Positions 35,172 through 43,816 of a DNA stretch of 64,000 bases are shown here, piece after piece. The stretch spans positions 62,001-126,000 of the forward strand of contig NZ_NFJL01000003.1 in NCBI RefSeq assembly GCF_002159835.1, given 5' to 3'. Below the pieces are notes generated by a model that saw only the letters and a list, made by a program, of their open reading frames with translations, ran no database searches and was not told the DNA's origin. A program made the translations under genes and the position numbers. Position 1 is the stretch's first letter; each line of letters starts with the position of its first letter. Source of the DNA: Blautia sp. An249 (GTDB lineage: Bacteria > Bacillota > Clostridia > Lachnospirales > Lachnospiraceae).

Positions 35172-35243
35172 AAAAATGCCGATACTAAAAGAAAAAGGAG
35201 CAAAAGGACCATGCGTAAAGTACTGTTTAGTATCGGCATTTTT
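35172..35243 (+). promoter_or_regulatory. Long inverted repeat spanning the ribosome-binding site and first codons of the BofC-like gene
   Basis: A 16-bp perfect inverted repeat: AAAAATGCCGATACTA (35172-35187) and TAGTATCGGCATTTTT (35228-35243). The right arm is codons 6-11 of the next gene; the AAAGGAG site and ATG are in the loop. It looks like an intrinsic terminator of the DUF3048 gene placed inside the next reading frame. Confidence 0.7.
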
Positions 35244-35777
35244 GCGTTTTTGTGTGTTCTATCCGTGGGTTTTTATAGTTCATACAAGATCTCCGATATG
35301 AAAATGAAGATGACTCATCTGGAAGAAGCGCTGGATGAAAAAGAAACCCGGGAAACACAATATGCAGAAAAACTGATTACCAAAGATACCCGGTGTACCA
35401 TTGAAGAATACGATCGGTATTCCGGAAATTTAAAGGAAGAAACCACCATGGCGGCAGATAACCTTCTGGGCATGGATCGGACAGAACTGGAGAACTTTTT
35501 AAAGAAAAGCCAGACCATGTATTATCAATACTCTCTGGTAGCCTTTTCTCCGGAACATGTGGTCATCCGGCAAAGCCGCACAGAATATGAAACTTATTAT
35601 CTGGTAGATGAAAACGGCGTCGTTCAGGTCTATAAAGGAGACCGAAAGACCCTGTACGAACCCACTCAGATCCAGACCAAAGATTTGCCGGAGGATTTGC
35701 AGGAAGAAATACAAAATGGAAAATATGTAGAATCCCAGGAAGAACTCTACAGCTTCCTGGAGAACTATTCCAGCTAG
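35211..35777 (+). CDS. BofC-like C-terminal domain protein, membrane-anchored
   Basis: A 188-residue protein with an N-terminal signal anchor (VLFSIGIFAFLCVLSVGF), a short coiled-coil and a C-terminal part resembling the BofC C-terminal domain: YYLVDENGVVQVYKG, then LPEDLQEEIQNGKYV and SQEELYSFLENYSS. BofC in Bacillus is a forespore regulator of SigK activation. In Clostridia this domain occurs in proteins of unknown role. The start codon lies in the loop of a strong inverted repeat. Confidence 0.7.
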   Translation: MRKVLFSIGIFAFLCVLSVGFYSSYKISDMKMKMTHLEEALDEKETRETQYAEKLITKDTRCTIEEYDRYSGNLKEETTMAADNLLGMDRTELENFLKKSQTMYYQYSLVAFSPEHVVIRQSRTEYETYYLVDENGVVQVYKGDRKTLYEPTQIQTKDLPEDLQEEIQNGKYVESQEELYSFLENYSS

Positions 35778-35873
35778 AAGCTGCCGGAATCGGCAAAAGC
35801 ACAGGTTCCGTCTGGACGGAAGCAGAAAAATGTTGTAAGATAAGGAAGAGTATACATTGAAAGGACGAGTAAC

Positions 35874-36719
35874 GTGAACTACCGTGAATTACTGAAAGAT
35901 AAAAAACGAATCGTCATTAAAATCGGAACTTCTTCTCTGACCCATCTTGCGTCCGGACGTCTGAACCTGTTAAAGATGGAAGTCCTGGTAAGAGAATTAA
36001 GCGATCTCTGCAATCAGGGAAAAGAAGTGGTTCTTGTATCCTCCGGCGCCATCGGCGTAGGATGCACCGCACTGGGTTTTCCTCATAAACCCCAGACCCT
36101 GGCGGAGAAACAGGCCTGTGCTGCAGTGGGACAGGCGAAACTAATGATGATTTATCAGAAGTTATTTTCTGAATACGGACACCAGGCAGGACAGATCCTG
36201 ATGACGAAAAATACCATGGTGGACAATCTGAACCGGAGAAACGCCAGAAATACCTTCCAGGCGTTAATGAGAATGGGCGTGGTACCCATTGTAAATGAAA
36301 ATGACTCTATTTCTACATATGAAATTGAATTCGGAGACAACGATACCTTATCGGCCGTAGTGGCTTCTCTGATTAAAGCGGATTTATTAATCCTCCTTTC
36401 CGATATTGACGGATTGTATACAGACGATCCCCATCGAAATTCCAGAGCACAGTTTATCGGCCTTGTGGAGCATCTGGATGAACATCTGAAAGAGATGGGC
36501 AAATCCTCCACCGGCAGCAAGGTGGGAACCGGAGGAATGGCAACGAAACTGCGGGCGGCCGAAATCGCCACCTCGGCAGGAGCCGACATGGTGATAGCCA
36601 ACGGAGCGGATTTCCATAACATTCACAGAATTATGGATGGAAAAGAGACGGGAACTTTGTTCCTGGCCAATCCCAAAGAAGAGTTTTATTTAGTAGATTA
36701 CATAGAAAAGTTACTGTAA
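35874..36719 (+). CDS. proB: Glutamate 5-kinase
   Basis: A 281-residue amino acid kinase that phosphorylates glutamate in the first step of proline synthesis. Visible are VIKIGTSSLT, VLVSSGAIGVG, PIVNENDSIS and GTGGMATKLRAAEIA. It stops after the kinase domain, so the C-terminal PUA domain of the E. coli enzyme is absent, a known shorter form. The start is GTG 35874 with AAAGGACG upstream. It is the first gene of the proB-DUF896-fthC-proA operon. Confidence 0.94.
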   Translation: MNYRELLKDKKRIVIKIGTSSLTHLASGRLNLLKMEVLVRELSDLCNQGKEVVLVSSGAIGVGCTALGFPHKPQTLAEKQACAAVGQAKLMMIYQKLFSEYGHQAGQILMTKNTMVDNLNRRNARNTFQALMRMGVVPIVNENDSISTYEIEFGDNDTLSAVVASLIKADLLILLSDIDGLYTDDPHRNSRAQFIGLVEHLDEHLKEMGKSSTGSKVGTGGMATKLRAAEIATSAGADMVIANGADFHNIHRIMDGKETGTLFLANPKEEFYLVDYIEKLL

Positions 36720-36734
36720 GGAGTATTTATATAA

Positions 36735-36956
36735 ATGGAAAAAGCAAAAATCGACCGGATTAACGTGCTGGCAAGGAAAGCAAAAAAAGAAGGCCTGACT
36801 TCCGAAGAGAAACAGGAACAGGCGAAATTAAGAAGCGAATACATAGCAGCCATCCGGATGAATCTCCGGTGCCAGTTGGATCAGATTGACATTCAGGAGA
36901 AGGATGGAACCATCGTGAATTTAGGAGAAAAATATGACAAAGGAAGAAAGCATTAA
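36735..36956 (+). CDS. DUF896 small helical protein (YnzC-like)
   Basis: A 73-residue, highly charged, helical protein. KIDRINVLARKAKKEGLTSE and QAKLRSEYIAAIRMNLR are the DUF896 signature. In Bacillus the relatives YnzC/YneA-operon proteins are of unclear role. It overlaps the next gene by 23 bp. Confidence 0.88.
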   Translation: MEKAKIDRINVLARKAKKEGLTSEEKQEQAKLRSEYIAAIRMNLRCQLDQIDIQEKDGTIVNLGEKYDKGRKH

Positions 36957-37512
36957 AACACAGAAAAAAGCAATCCGAAAGGAAATCTTTTCCAGGAGAA
37001 AGCAGATTACCCTTGAGGAACTGGAAACATTCAGCCAGGCCATTACTGAAAAAGTGGCGCAGCTGGAGGCATTTCAGAAATCCGGGCATATTTATATTTA
37101 TGCAGACTATAATCACGAAGTTATTACCCGGTATCTCATAGAGAAAGCCTGGAGCCTGGGAAAAGAGGTGGCGGTTCCCAAAGTGGTGGGAGAGGCGATG
37201 GTCTTTTATAAACTGAAAGACTTTGCCCAGTTAAAACCCGGTTATTTCGGAATTCCCGAACCTGAGGACGGCGAGATTGTCACCTGGGAGGAAGCTTTTA
37301 TGGTAATGCCGGGAGTGGCTTTCGACCCGATGAATCACCGGGTTGGCTACGGGGGCGGATTTTACGATCGTTTTCTGGAAAAACATCCGAAGGTTCTTAA
37401 GGCGGCCCTGGCTTTTGAATGCCAGATAATGCCCGAAGTGCCTTATGAAGCTACGGACATCTTTCCGGACTGGGTTGTAACGGAGAAGAGAGTATTGATT
37501 AAGGAGGGTTAG
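36934..37512 (+). CDS. 5-formyltetrahydrofolate cyclo-ligase
   Basis: A 192-residue enzyme that converts 5-formyl-THF to 5,10-methenyl-THF with ATP. The C-terminal [16 protein letters not shown] and the middle [12 protein letters not shown] are diagnostic, and the N-terminal [15 protein letters not shown] fits. It is sandwiched between proline-synthesis genes, with the start inside the DUF896 gene. Confidence 0.92.
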   Translation: MTKEESIKTQKKAIRKEIFSRRKQITLEELETFSQAITEKVAQLEAFQKSGHIYIYADYNHEVITRYLIEKAWSLGKEVAVPKVVGEAMVFYKLKDFAQLKPGYFGIPEPEDGEIVTWEEAFMVMPGVAFDPMNHRVGYGGGFYDRFLEKHPKVLKAALAFECQIMPEVPYEATDIFPDWVVTEKRVLIKEG

Positions 37513-37513
37513 C

Positions 37514-38764
37514 ATGATGCAGGAACTGACATTGATTGGGAAAAATGCGAAAAAAGCGGAAGAATACATACGGAATCTGCAGACCAGTGTGAAAAATCAG
37601 GTTCTGAGACAGGCCGCCGCAGATCTGGAAAAACATGCAGAGGACATTTTAAAGGCCAATGAAAAGGATATGGAAGCCGGAAGGCAGAATCAGATGCCGG
37701 AAGGACTGCTGGATCGTCTGCTTCTGACCGAAGAGAGAATTGCCGGCATGGCAGAAGGACTTCGTCAGTTAGCGGATCTGGAAGATCCTGTGGGAGAAGT
37801 TTTAGGTATGAAGAAACGGCCTAACGGCCTTCTCATCGGACAGAAGAGAGTTCCCCTGGGGGTTATCGGCATCATCTATGAGGCCCGTCCCAACGTAACG
37901 GCGGACGCCTTCGGCCTGTGCTTTAAAACAGGAAACGTTGTGATTTTAAAGGGCGGAAGCGACGCCATTCATTCCAATATGGAAATCGTCTCCTGTATCC
38001 GCCGGACCCTGAGAAAATTCCAGGTGGAGGAAGACGCCATCCAGTTAATTACTTCCACTGACCGGGAGACGACCGGAGCATTTATGAAAATGAATGAATA
38101 TGTGGACGTTCTGATTCCCCGGGGAGGCCGCGGTCTGATTAAAGCGGTTGTTAATCAGAGCACCATTCCTGTCATTGAAACAGGGACAGGAAACTGTCAT
38201 ATTTATGTGGACGAAAGCGCGGATCTGGAAGCGGCGGCAGCCATTGTCATCAATGCCAAAACCCAGAGAGTGGGGGTCTGCAATGCCTGTGAATCTCTGT
38301 TGGTACATGAAAGCGTGAAAGGGGATTTCCTTCCTGTTCTGGCACAGCAGTTAGCAGAAAAAAGGGTGGAGATCCGGGGCGACGAAGAAGTATGCCGGAT
38401 CCTTCCGGGAGCAAAGAAAGCCACAGAAGAAGACTGGGGAACAGAATATCTGGACTATATTCTTTCCATTAAAACCGTATCTTCCGTGGAGGAGGCCATT
38501 GAACATATTAACCGCTATAATACGGGACATTCCGAGGCGATTATCACCAACCACTACGATCATGCACAGAAATTCCTGGATGAGGTGGATGCAGCGGCTG
38601 TCTATGTAAATGCTTCCACACGTTTCACAGACGGATTTGAGTTCGGATACGGAGCGGAAATCGGAATCAGCACCCAGAAGCTCCATGCCAGAGGCCCCAT
38701 GGGACTCCTTGCACTGACCACCACCAAATATATCATCTACGGAAACGGACAAATCAGAGAATAG
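37514..38764 (+). CDS. proA: Glutamate-5-semialdehyde dehydrogenase (gamma-glutamyl phosphate reductase)
   Basis: A 416-residue NADPH-dependent reductase, second step of proline synthesis. Catalytic Cys lies in [28 protein letters not shown] and [15 protein letters not shown] are family blocks. ATG 37514 has AAGGAGG six bases before. With proB it makes proline precursors; proC is not in the window. Confidence 0.95.
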   Translation: MMQELTLIGKNAKKAEEYIRNLQTSVKNQVLRQAAADLEKHAEDILKANEKDMEAGRQNQMPEGLLDRLLLTEERIAGMAEGLRQLADLEDPVGEVLGMKKRPNGLLIGQKRVPLGVIGIIYEARPNVTADAFGLCFKTGNVVILKGGSDAIHSNMEIVSCIRRTLRKFQVEEDAIQLITSTDRETTGAFMKMNEYVDVLIPRGGRGLIKAVVNQSTIPVIETGTGNCHIYVDESADLEAAAAIVINAKTQRVGVCNACESLLVHESVKGDFLPVLAQQLAEKRVEIRGDEEVCRILPGAKKATEEDWGTEYLDYILSIKTVSSVEEAIEHINRYNTGHSEAIITNHYDHAQKFLDEVDAAAVYVNASTRFTDGFEFGYGAEIGISTQKLHARGPMGLLALTTTKYIIYGNGQIRE

Positions 38765-38884
38765 CTGCTGTTTTACGAATAGTTTATACAATCTTAATGG
38801 ATTTTCCAAAAGATGTGTGGTATACTGTGAAAGAGTATTGATTTATGACTTAGTATTTTTTATTAGTTTAACAGGAGGCACAAA

Positions 38885-40939
38885 ATGCGAAAAGAGAAGT
38901 TATTTGCTTTAGCATTAGCAGGTATATTGGCAGTAAGCTCTGCACCGGCAGTTTTTGCGGCTGAGGCAGATCCTACCGGAGTGGAAGATAGTTCTGGTGA
39001 CCAGGAAGAGGCTGCGGATTCAGAGAATCCCGAAGAGGAGGAAACTGGAAATCCTGAAGAGGAAGAACCTACGGAAGAAGACACTTCAGAGACAGACGGA
39101 AACGAGGCTGACAATCCATCTGCAAACCCGGAAGATGTCGGAGCAGAGAATAGTATAAATAATTCACCAGGGGCAAATGTCCCTGCCGAACAGGCTGATA
39201 CAGATGCAGACCAAGTTCCTGTAGTAAATTCAGCGAAAAGCTTACAGGAAGAGATTAATAAATTGGCTTCCGCCGCCAATAAAACCGGAGAAATCCGGGT
39301 GAATGCAGATTTTGCACTGGACAGTACGATTACCGTTCCGGCAGGAGTGACCGTAACGTTAGCAGCTAAAGAAAAACAGGTGACTCTGTCAAGAGCTGCA
39401 GGATTTAAAGGCGCAATGTTTGATGTGAAAGGCAGTTTAACTGTCGGCACCGATAATAACGCAGATCCTGTTTTGATTATTAACGGATCCCTGAAAGAGG
39501 GAGAAGCAGACGGTTCTATCTTAAATGTTTCCGGTTCCCTTACTATGAAGAATAACGTTACTTTATCAGGAAATAAAACTTCTGAAAAGGTAAAAGGCGG
39601 AGCAATCTATAATACCGGTTCCCTTCATATAAACGGCGGGGTTATTAAAGATAACACCTCCGGTAACGGCGGAGCAATCTATTCAGAAAAAACAATTTAT
39701 ATTTCTGGTTCTGCAAAAATATATAATAATCAAAAAAGAGATAATAAAACAAAAGATAATATAGTGCTCAAGAAGGGAAGCGTCCTCTGTTTAGAGGGAA
39801 AATTGACAGCGGGAGCGAATGTGGCGTTCCATATTGACGGTGATGTATCAGCCGATGATACCGTTGTTCAGACAACGAATAAGCCCAATTGGATTAAAAC
39901 GGCAGTCAATGAAAATAAACTGTCCTATGAAGGAAGAGCGGATGTTGTTCTCGGCACAGACGGTCGTGTACAGATAAAGAGAATTCCTGTTGTAGCAGAT
40001 GTAAATGATTACACTACTCCTGATAAAAAGAGCGAGTATAAACCTGGGGAATCTATCAAATATGAAGTAGTTGGTGCCGGATTTGACAATACAGAACCTG
40101 GAGAAGATGATGTCCGTTGGAAACCATACAGTTTCACCGTCAGCAGCGAAAAAGTGTGGGCCGATGGACTTAACCAATATATCATAAGTGGTTATCAAGC
40201 ACCAAAGGATACAGAGTTTGGCGATGATGAATACATAATTATCAATATTACAATTACCTTTATTAAGCAGACTTATCAAAATGGCGAGTGGGTCACTGGT
40301 TCAGAAAAACAGTCTGTTCAGGATCCGATTACTTTAGCCAAAGGAGACTCCTCTTCTACACCTGCAGGCGCCACAATTCATAAAGCTTCCGATAATGAAG
40401 TGGATGTTGAGAAAAAGGATGTACCGAAAAATACGCCCATTAAATTTGAAGCTATCGGTGCAGGAATGGATGCTGATGAAAAAAAATTAGTTGAAGGAAG
40501 TAACCGTTGGAAGCCCATACGCTGGGGTGTGGAGGGAATTGACGAAAAAGAATTTACAGAAGATGAGCATAAAGAAAAAGATTATAGTAAAAGTATATCC
40601 ACAAAAACCAGCAGTTTTAAAGTTAATAGTGAATATGAACTTTATGTGGTTTTCCAGGAAGAAACATTTGAAAATGGTGTGTGGGTAGAAGTAGCTGATT
40701 CTACAGATACAATATCCAAACCCATTAAGATTACAAAAGCACCTACTGCAACACCAACGAAAAAAGTCACCAAGAAACCTACTATAACCTCTAAGGGAAG
40801 CAAGAGCAATACCAAGAAAGCCAGCAACACCAAGACCGGCGATGAATCTCCGATTCTTCCGCTGACTGTTCTCTGTATGGCGTCTCTGGCTACGGGTGGA
40901 TATGTGTTAGTACGCAGAAGAAAAAAATCTGAAAATTAA
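38885..40939 (+). CDS. Large cell-wall-anchored surface protein with beta-helix and two repeat domains
   Basis: A 684-residue exported protein. In order: signal peptide (1-27, ending VFAAEA), a highly acidic Glu/Asp/Pro/Ser-rich linker (about 30-105), a right-handed beta-helix-like part (GGAIYNTGSLHINGG, GGAIYSEKTIYISGS; about 110-370), two copies of a roughly 120-residue beta domain (shared RWKP, QTYQNGEWV/ETFENGVWV), a Thr/Lys-rich stalk and a sorting signal. The sorting signal reads NTKTGDES, then a hydrophobic span and RRRKK, a non-canonical LPxTG. Codon use is more A/T-rich than in neighbours. Likely adhesin-like; the ligand is unknown. Confidence 0.8.
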   Translation: MRKEKLFALALAGILAVSSAPAVFAAEADPTGVEDSSGDQEEAADSENPEEEETGNPEEEEPTEEDTSETDGNEADNPSANPEDVGAENSINNSPGANVPAEQADTDADQVPVVNSAKSLQEEINKLASAANKTGEIRVNADFALDSTITVPAGVTVTLAAKEKQVTLSRAAGFKGAMFDVKGSLTVGTDNNADPVLIINGSLKEGEADGSILNVSGSLTMKNNVTLSGNKTSEKVKGGAIYNTGSLHINGGVIKDNTSGNGGAIYSEKTIYISGSAKIYNNQKRDNKTKDNIVLKKGSVLCLEGKLTAGANVAFHIDGDVSADDTVVQTTNKPNWIKTAVNENKLSYEGRADVVLGTDGRVQIKRIPVVADVNDYTTPDKKSEYKPGESIKYEVVGAGFDNTEPGEDDVRWKPYSFTVSSEKVWADGLNQYIISGYQAPKDTEFGDDEYIIINITITFIKQTYQNGEWVTGSEKQSVQDPITLAKGDSSSTPAGATIHKASDNEVDVEKKDVPKNTPIKFEAIGAGMDADEKKLVEGSNRWKPIRWGVEGIDEKEFTEDEHKEKDYSKSISTKTSSFKVNSEYELYVVFQEETFENGVWVEVADSTDTISKPIKITKAPTATPTKKVTKKPTITSKGSKSNTKKASNTKTGDESPILPLTVLCMASLATGGYVLVRRRKKSEN

Positions 40940-40961
40940 AGAGAAAATTAAGGAATAGCAA

Positions 40962-41009
40962 GGGAAAAGAACTATTACAGAACTACCATTTCTATGATAG
41001 TTCTTTTTC
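40962..41009 (+). terminator. Terminator after the surface protein gene
   Basis: GGAAAAGAACTAT (40962-40974) pairs with ATAGTTCTTTTTCC (40996-41009), apart from one extra T. A second AGAACTA at 40979-40985 could pair with the same right arm instead, so two alternative hairpins exist. Confidence 0.7.
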
Positions 41010-41041
41010 CATGTAAGAAGGAAGAACAGCAGGAGGAGACC

Positions 41042-41947
41042 ATGGAGAGAACGAGACGGGCAGGAACCATTGCCGCTGTGTTTACAATTTTAATCTGGGG
41101 AACGACTTTTATTTCTACCAAAATTCTTTTACAGGATTTTCAGCCGGTGGAAATTTTATTTTTCCGTTTCTTTCTGGGGATTCTTGCCCTGTATCTGGTT
41201 TACCCGCACAGGCTGGTCTTAAAGGAGAAGAAACAGGAACTGGTCTTTGCCGGGGCGGGAATCTGCGGAGTGACCTTATATTATTTACTGGAGAACATTG
41301 CTCTGACCTATACAACTGCATCCAATATCAGCGTCATCCTATCCAGTGCGCCGCTGTTTACAGGAATTGTGATTGCCGTTTTTTGCAAAGAGGAAAAACT
41401 CCACTGGAATTTCTGGCTGGGATTTGTGGTCGCCATGGCTGGAATTGCAGTCATCAGTTTCCAGGGCGGACAGGAAGTGCAGATGAATCCCCTGGGAGAT
41501 TTACTGGCCATTCTGGCGGCCGTAGTCTGGGCCTTTTATTCTTATTTTGTGAAAAAAATAGGAACCTAAGGATATGATACCATTCCTTCCACCAGGCGGA
41601 TTTTCGTTTACGGGCTGATTTTTATGCTGCCGGCCCTGTATTTTTCGGATTTCCATCTTCAACTGGAACGCTTCAGAAATCCGGTGTATCTTTTTCAGAT
41701 TGCATTTCTGGGACTGGGCGCTTCCGCCGCCTGTTTTGTGACCTGGAATTTCGCTGTGAAAGCTCTGGGGGCGGTGAAAACAAGTATCTACATCTATCTG
41801 GTTCCGGTCATTACGATTCTGGCGGCAGTCCCCATTCTTCATGAGCCGTTTACCTTTATGACGGGACTGGGAACCCTTTTAACCTTATTTGGTCTGGTTT
41901 TATCAGAAAGAAAAATAAAGAAAGAAGGCGAAAAAGTTGGAAAATAA
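41042..41947 (+). pseudogene. EamA/DMT-family permease gene interrupted by an in-frame TAA
   Basis: The whole stretch reads in one frame as a 10-helix drug/metabolite transporter of about 300 residues. The N-terminal half (GTIAAVFTILIWGTTFISTK) runs to residue 175 and stops at TAA 41567-41569. The same frame then continues without loss from GYDTIPSTRRIFVYG through the second EamA half (ASAACFVTWNFAVKALG, VPVITILAAVPILHEP) to 41947. A Tyr codon (TAC/TAT to TAA) is the simplest change. It could be a pseudogene, a read-through, or a sequence error. The start is ATG 41042 after GGAGGAG. Confidence 0.85.
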
Positions 41948-42248
41948 ACAGGAAGAAAAACTGATGGAATTAGTACAGAAACAACAGAAACTGCTGCGGA
42001 TACTCTGCGCCCTGCTGCTGGTTCTTGCCCTGGCAATCGGCGGCGGATGTACCTATGCGGGAATGAAAATCCAGGGTCTGATAGAAGAAATGAGCGAAAG
42101 CCGGCAGCAGCTGGAAGAACTTCAGAAACTGACGGAAGATGTGGATCTGGAACAGCTCGCAGACGCCCTGGGAAGCCTGCAGGATCTCCAGAATACCCTA
42201 AATACCGTAAAGGATGCCATTGGATCTTTCTCTATTTTCGGCGGATAA
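41937..42248 (+). CDS. Small membrane-anchored coiled-coil protein
   Basis: A 103-residue protein: short cytoplasmic N-terminus, one hydrophobic helix (LLRILCALLLVLALAIGGG) and a Leu/Glu/Gln-rich helix (about 48-95) likely to form a coiled-coil. I do not recognise a family. The start is TTG 41937 with AAGG upstream, overlapping the end of the EamA frame by 11 bp, so it was probably co-expressed with the transporter. Confidence 0.6.
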   Translation: MENKQEEKLMELVQKQQKLLRILCALLLVLALAIGGGCTYAGMKIQGLIEEMSESRQQLEELQKLTEDVDLEQLADALGSLQDLQNTLNTVKDAIGSFSIFGG

Positions 42249-42264
42249 AGAATGTGCACAAATC

Positions 42265-42311
42265 AAAAATGACAGGAGCGCTCCCTGTGTGCGGAGTCCC
42301 CTGTCATTTTT
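42265..42311. terminator. Bidirectional terminator between convergent genes
   Basis: AAAAATGACAGG (42265-42276) pairs with CCTGTCATTTTT (42300-42311). The A-run and T-run flanks let it work for the plus gene ending at 42248 and the minus operon ending at 42326. Confidence 0.85.
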
Positions 42312-42325
42312 ATTTTGACCTTTTG

Positions 42326-43054
42326 TTATGCTTTGACATCGGATTTTTTTAAGATCCAGATTCCCAGAAAGGCAAAGAGTATCAGATAGAACAGACTGCT
42401 GGCGAAAAACAATATACCGGAATCCACCATATCCTTATCCCGGTTGGCGTTCATTCCCAAAATCAGCAGAGAATAGGGATATAAGAAGGCTTTTTGGGAA
42501 TTTACCGCCACAAGCCCCAGGATACTGCCCACAGCCGACAGCCCCACAGGCAGGGCGAAGCTTCGGATAACCATAGCCAGAAGGGTCTGCAGGGCGGTGA
42601 TGGCTAAAGCGGCTAAGGTTCCCCGCAGCATCCAGAAAAAGATGGGGGCAGGAGGAAGCCCTGTAAGTCCCACGGCCTTTCCGGTAACAAGAAAGAGAAA
42701 GAACATCCAGACCTGAGTCAAAATAGATACAGAAAAGGCGGCAGCCATTTTCCCTAAAAAGATGTTTCGCACAGGAACCGGGTAAGTCAGCAGGGCATTT
42801 CGGTTGTGGCCGAAATTCTCCACTCTCCATAAATAACCGCAGTAAATGGCAATCATGGGCGCGAAGAAAAAGTTGGAGTAAAACAGGGATTCCTGGGTCC
42901 ACAGACTGTACCACTCAGCCGAAAGGACTCCCAAATTGTTCAGATAATTCTGGCTTCCCATCAATGCCGGAATCAGGGGCAAGAGGAAAAAAGCGATCCA
43001 GATAAACGAGCGTTTTAATTTCAAATGTTCTGCCTTGATACATACTGTAAGCAT
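42326..43054 (-). CDS. Lantibiotic-immunity type ABC permease, LanG/CprC-like
   Basis: A 242-residue six-helix permease of the MutG/SpaG type (FIWIAFFLLPLIPALMG, YLWRVENFGHNRNALLTYPVP). With the upstream permease and ATPase it forms a transporter that removes cationic antimicrobial peptides or lantibiotics from the membrane. ATG with AAAGGAGG eight bases before. It is the last gene of the operon, three bases after the LanE-like stop. Confidence 0.85.
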   Translation of the reverse strand: MLTVCIKAEHLKLKRSFIWIAFFLLPLIPALMGSQNYLNNLGVLSAEWYSLWTQESLFYSNFFFAPMIAIYCGYLWRVENFGHNRNALLTYPVPVRNIFLGKMAAAFSVSILTQVWMFFLFLVTGKAVGLTGLPPAPIFFWMLRGTLAALAITALQTLLAMVIRSFALPVGLSAVGSILGLVAVNSQKAFLYPYSLLILGMNANRDKDMVDSGILFFASSLFYLILFAFLGIWILKKSDVKA

Positions 43055-43057
43055 AGA

Positions 43058-43816
43058 TTAAACCTCCTTTTTCAGAAACAGATGTTTTCCTGTCAGATAG
43101 ACTGCAATTCCAAAGACCATAAGGATTGCCAGCCATGGCCAGGGCAGGTCAATGAGGTAGTAAAGGGCGGTTTCAGAAGCTTTATCGTAATGCAAATTCA
43201 CCGGACACAGGGTGATGTAGTATCCCCAGGGAAAGAGAAAACGCAAAGGCAGATCCGGGAAAAAAGCAGTGAAAATTCCGATAAAGGTTCCGAACAGCCC
43301 GATAAACAGCGGCATCAGCGGATTTTTCATCAGCAGAGACAAAGATTGCTGAAGAATATAAAGGGCCGTATCAATGCAGAAGAATCCAAGAAACATAAAG
43401 TTTAAGGAGCTCCAGGGTACAGGCTGTGTCACATGTATAATCTGGCCGATTACCAGAACAAAGGTATACTGAATGAGGTTCATTGCCAGAATATAAGTGA
43501 CATTGATAAAGATTTTGTTTTTAAAGAGGCTGGATCTGCTCTGCATAGTAAACAGCAGTTTCCAGGTATCGCCTTTTGCCTCTATATCACAGATTCTGCT
43601 GGCGCAGGCGGCCAGAATCACCGGCAGAAACATCTGGTTTACCAGACTCAGGGAAAGGATCAGATAATTGTATCCGGTCAGGGTTTCCTGCTCTGAGAAA
43701 GGATTTCTCAGCAGGGTGGCTGTATTCCAGAGAAGGATAATCAGGATGGCCACCACATAGAGCAGCCACAGTTTTCTGCGGTGTATTTTTTTCCATTCTG
43801 CAAAAAAGTGGATCAT
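43058..43816 (-). CDS. Lantibiotic-immunity type ABC permease, LanE/CprB-like
   Basis: A 252-residue membrane protein of the MutE/EpiE type: FFAEWKKIHRRKLWLLYVV at the N-terminus, six hydrophobic helices and DIEAKGDTWKLLFTMQSRS, the usual cytoplasmic loop. The ATG at 43816 overlaps the ATPase stop by one base; a GTG at 43819 is also possible. It functions with the LanF-like ATPase and LanG-like permease. Confidence 0.85.
   Translation of the reverse strand: MIHFFAEWKKIHRRKLWLLYVVAILIILLWNTATLLRNPFSEQETLTGYNYLILSLSLVNQMFLPVILAACASRICDIEAKGDTWKLLFTMQSRSSLFKNKIFINVTYILAMNLIQYTFVLVIGQIIHVTQPVPWSSLNFMFLGFFCIDTALYILQQSLSLLMKNPLMPLFIGLFGTFIGIFTAFFPDLPLRFLFPWGYYITLCPVNLHYDKASETALYYLIDLPWPWLAILMVFGIAVYLTGKHLFLKKEV

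Noticed and set aside
41624-41947. A separate 107-residue membrane protein
   Set aside because: It is the same frame and the natural second half of the EamA protein broken by TAA at 41567, so it is treated as part of the pseudogene.
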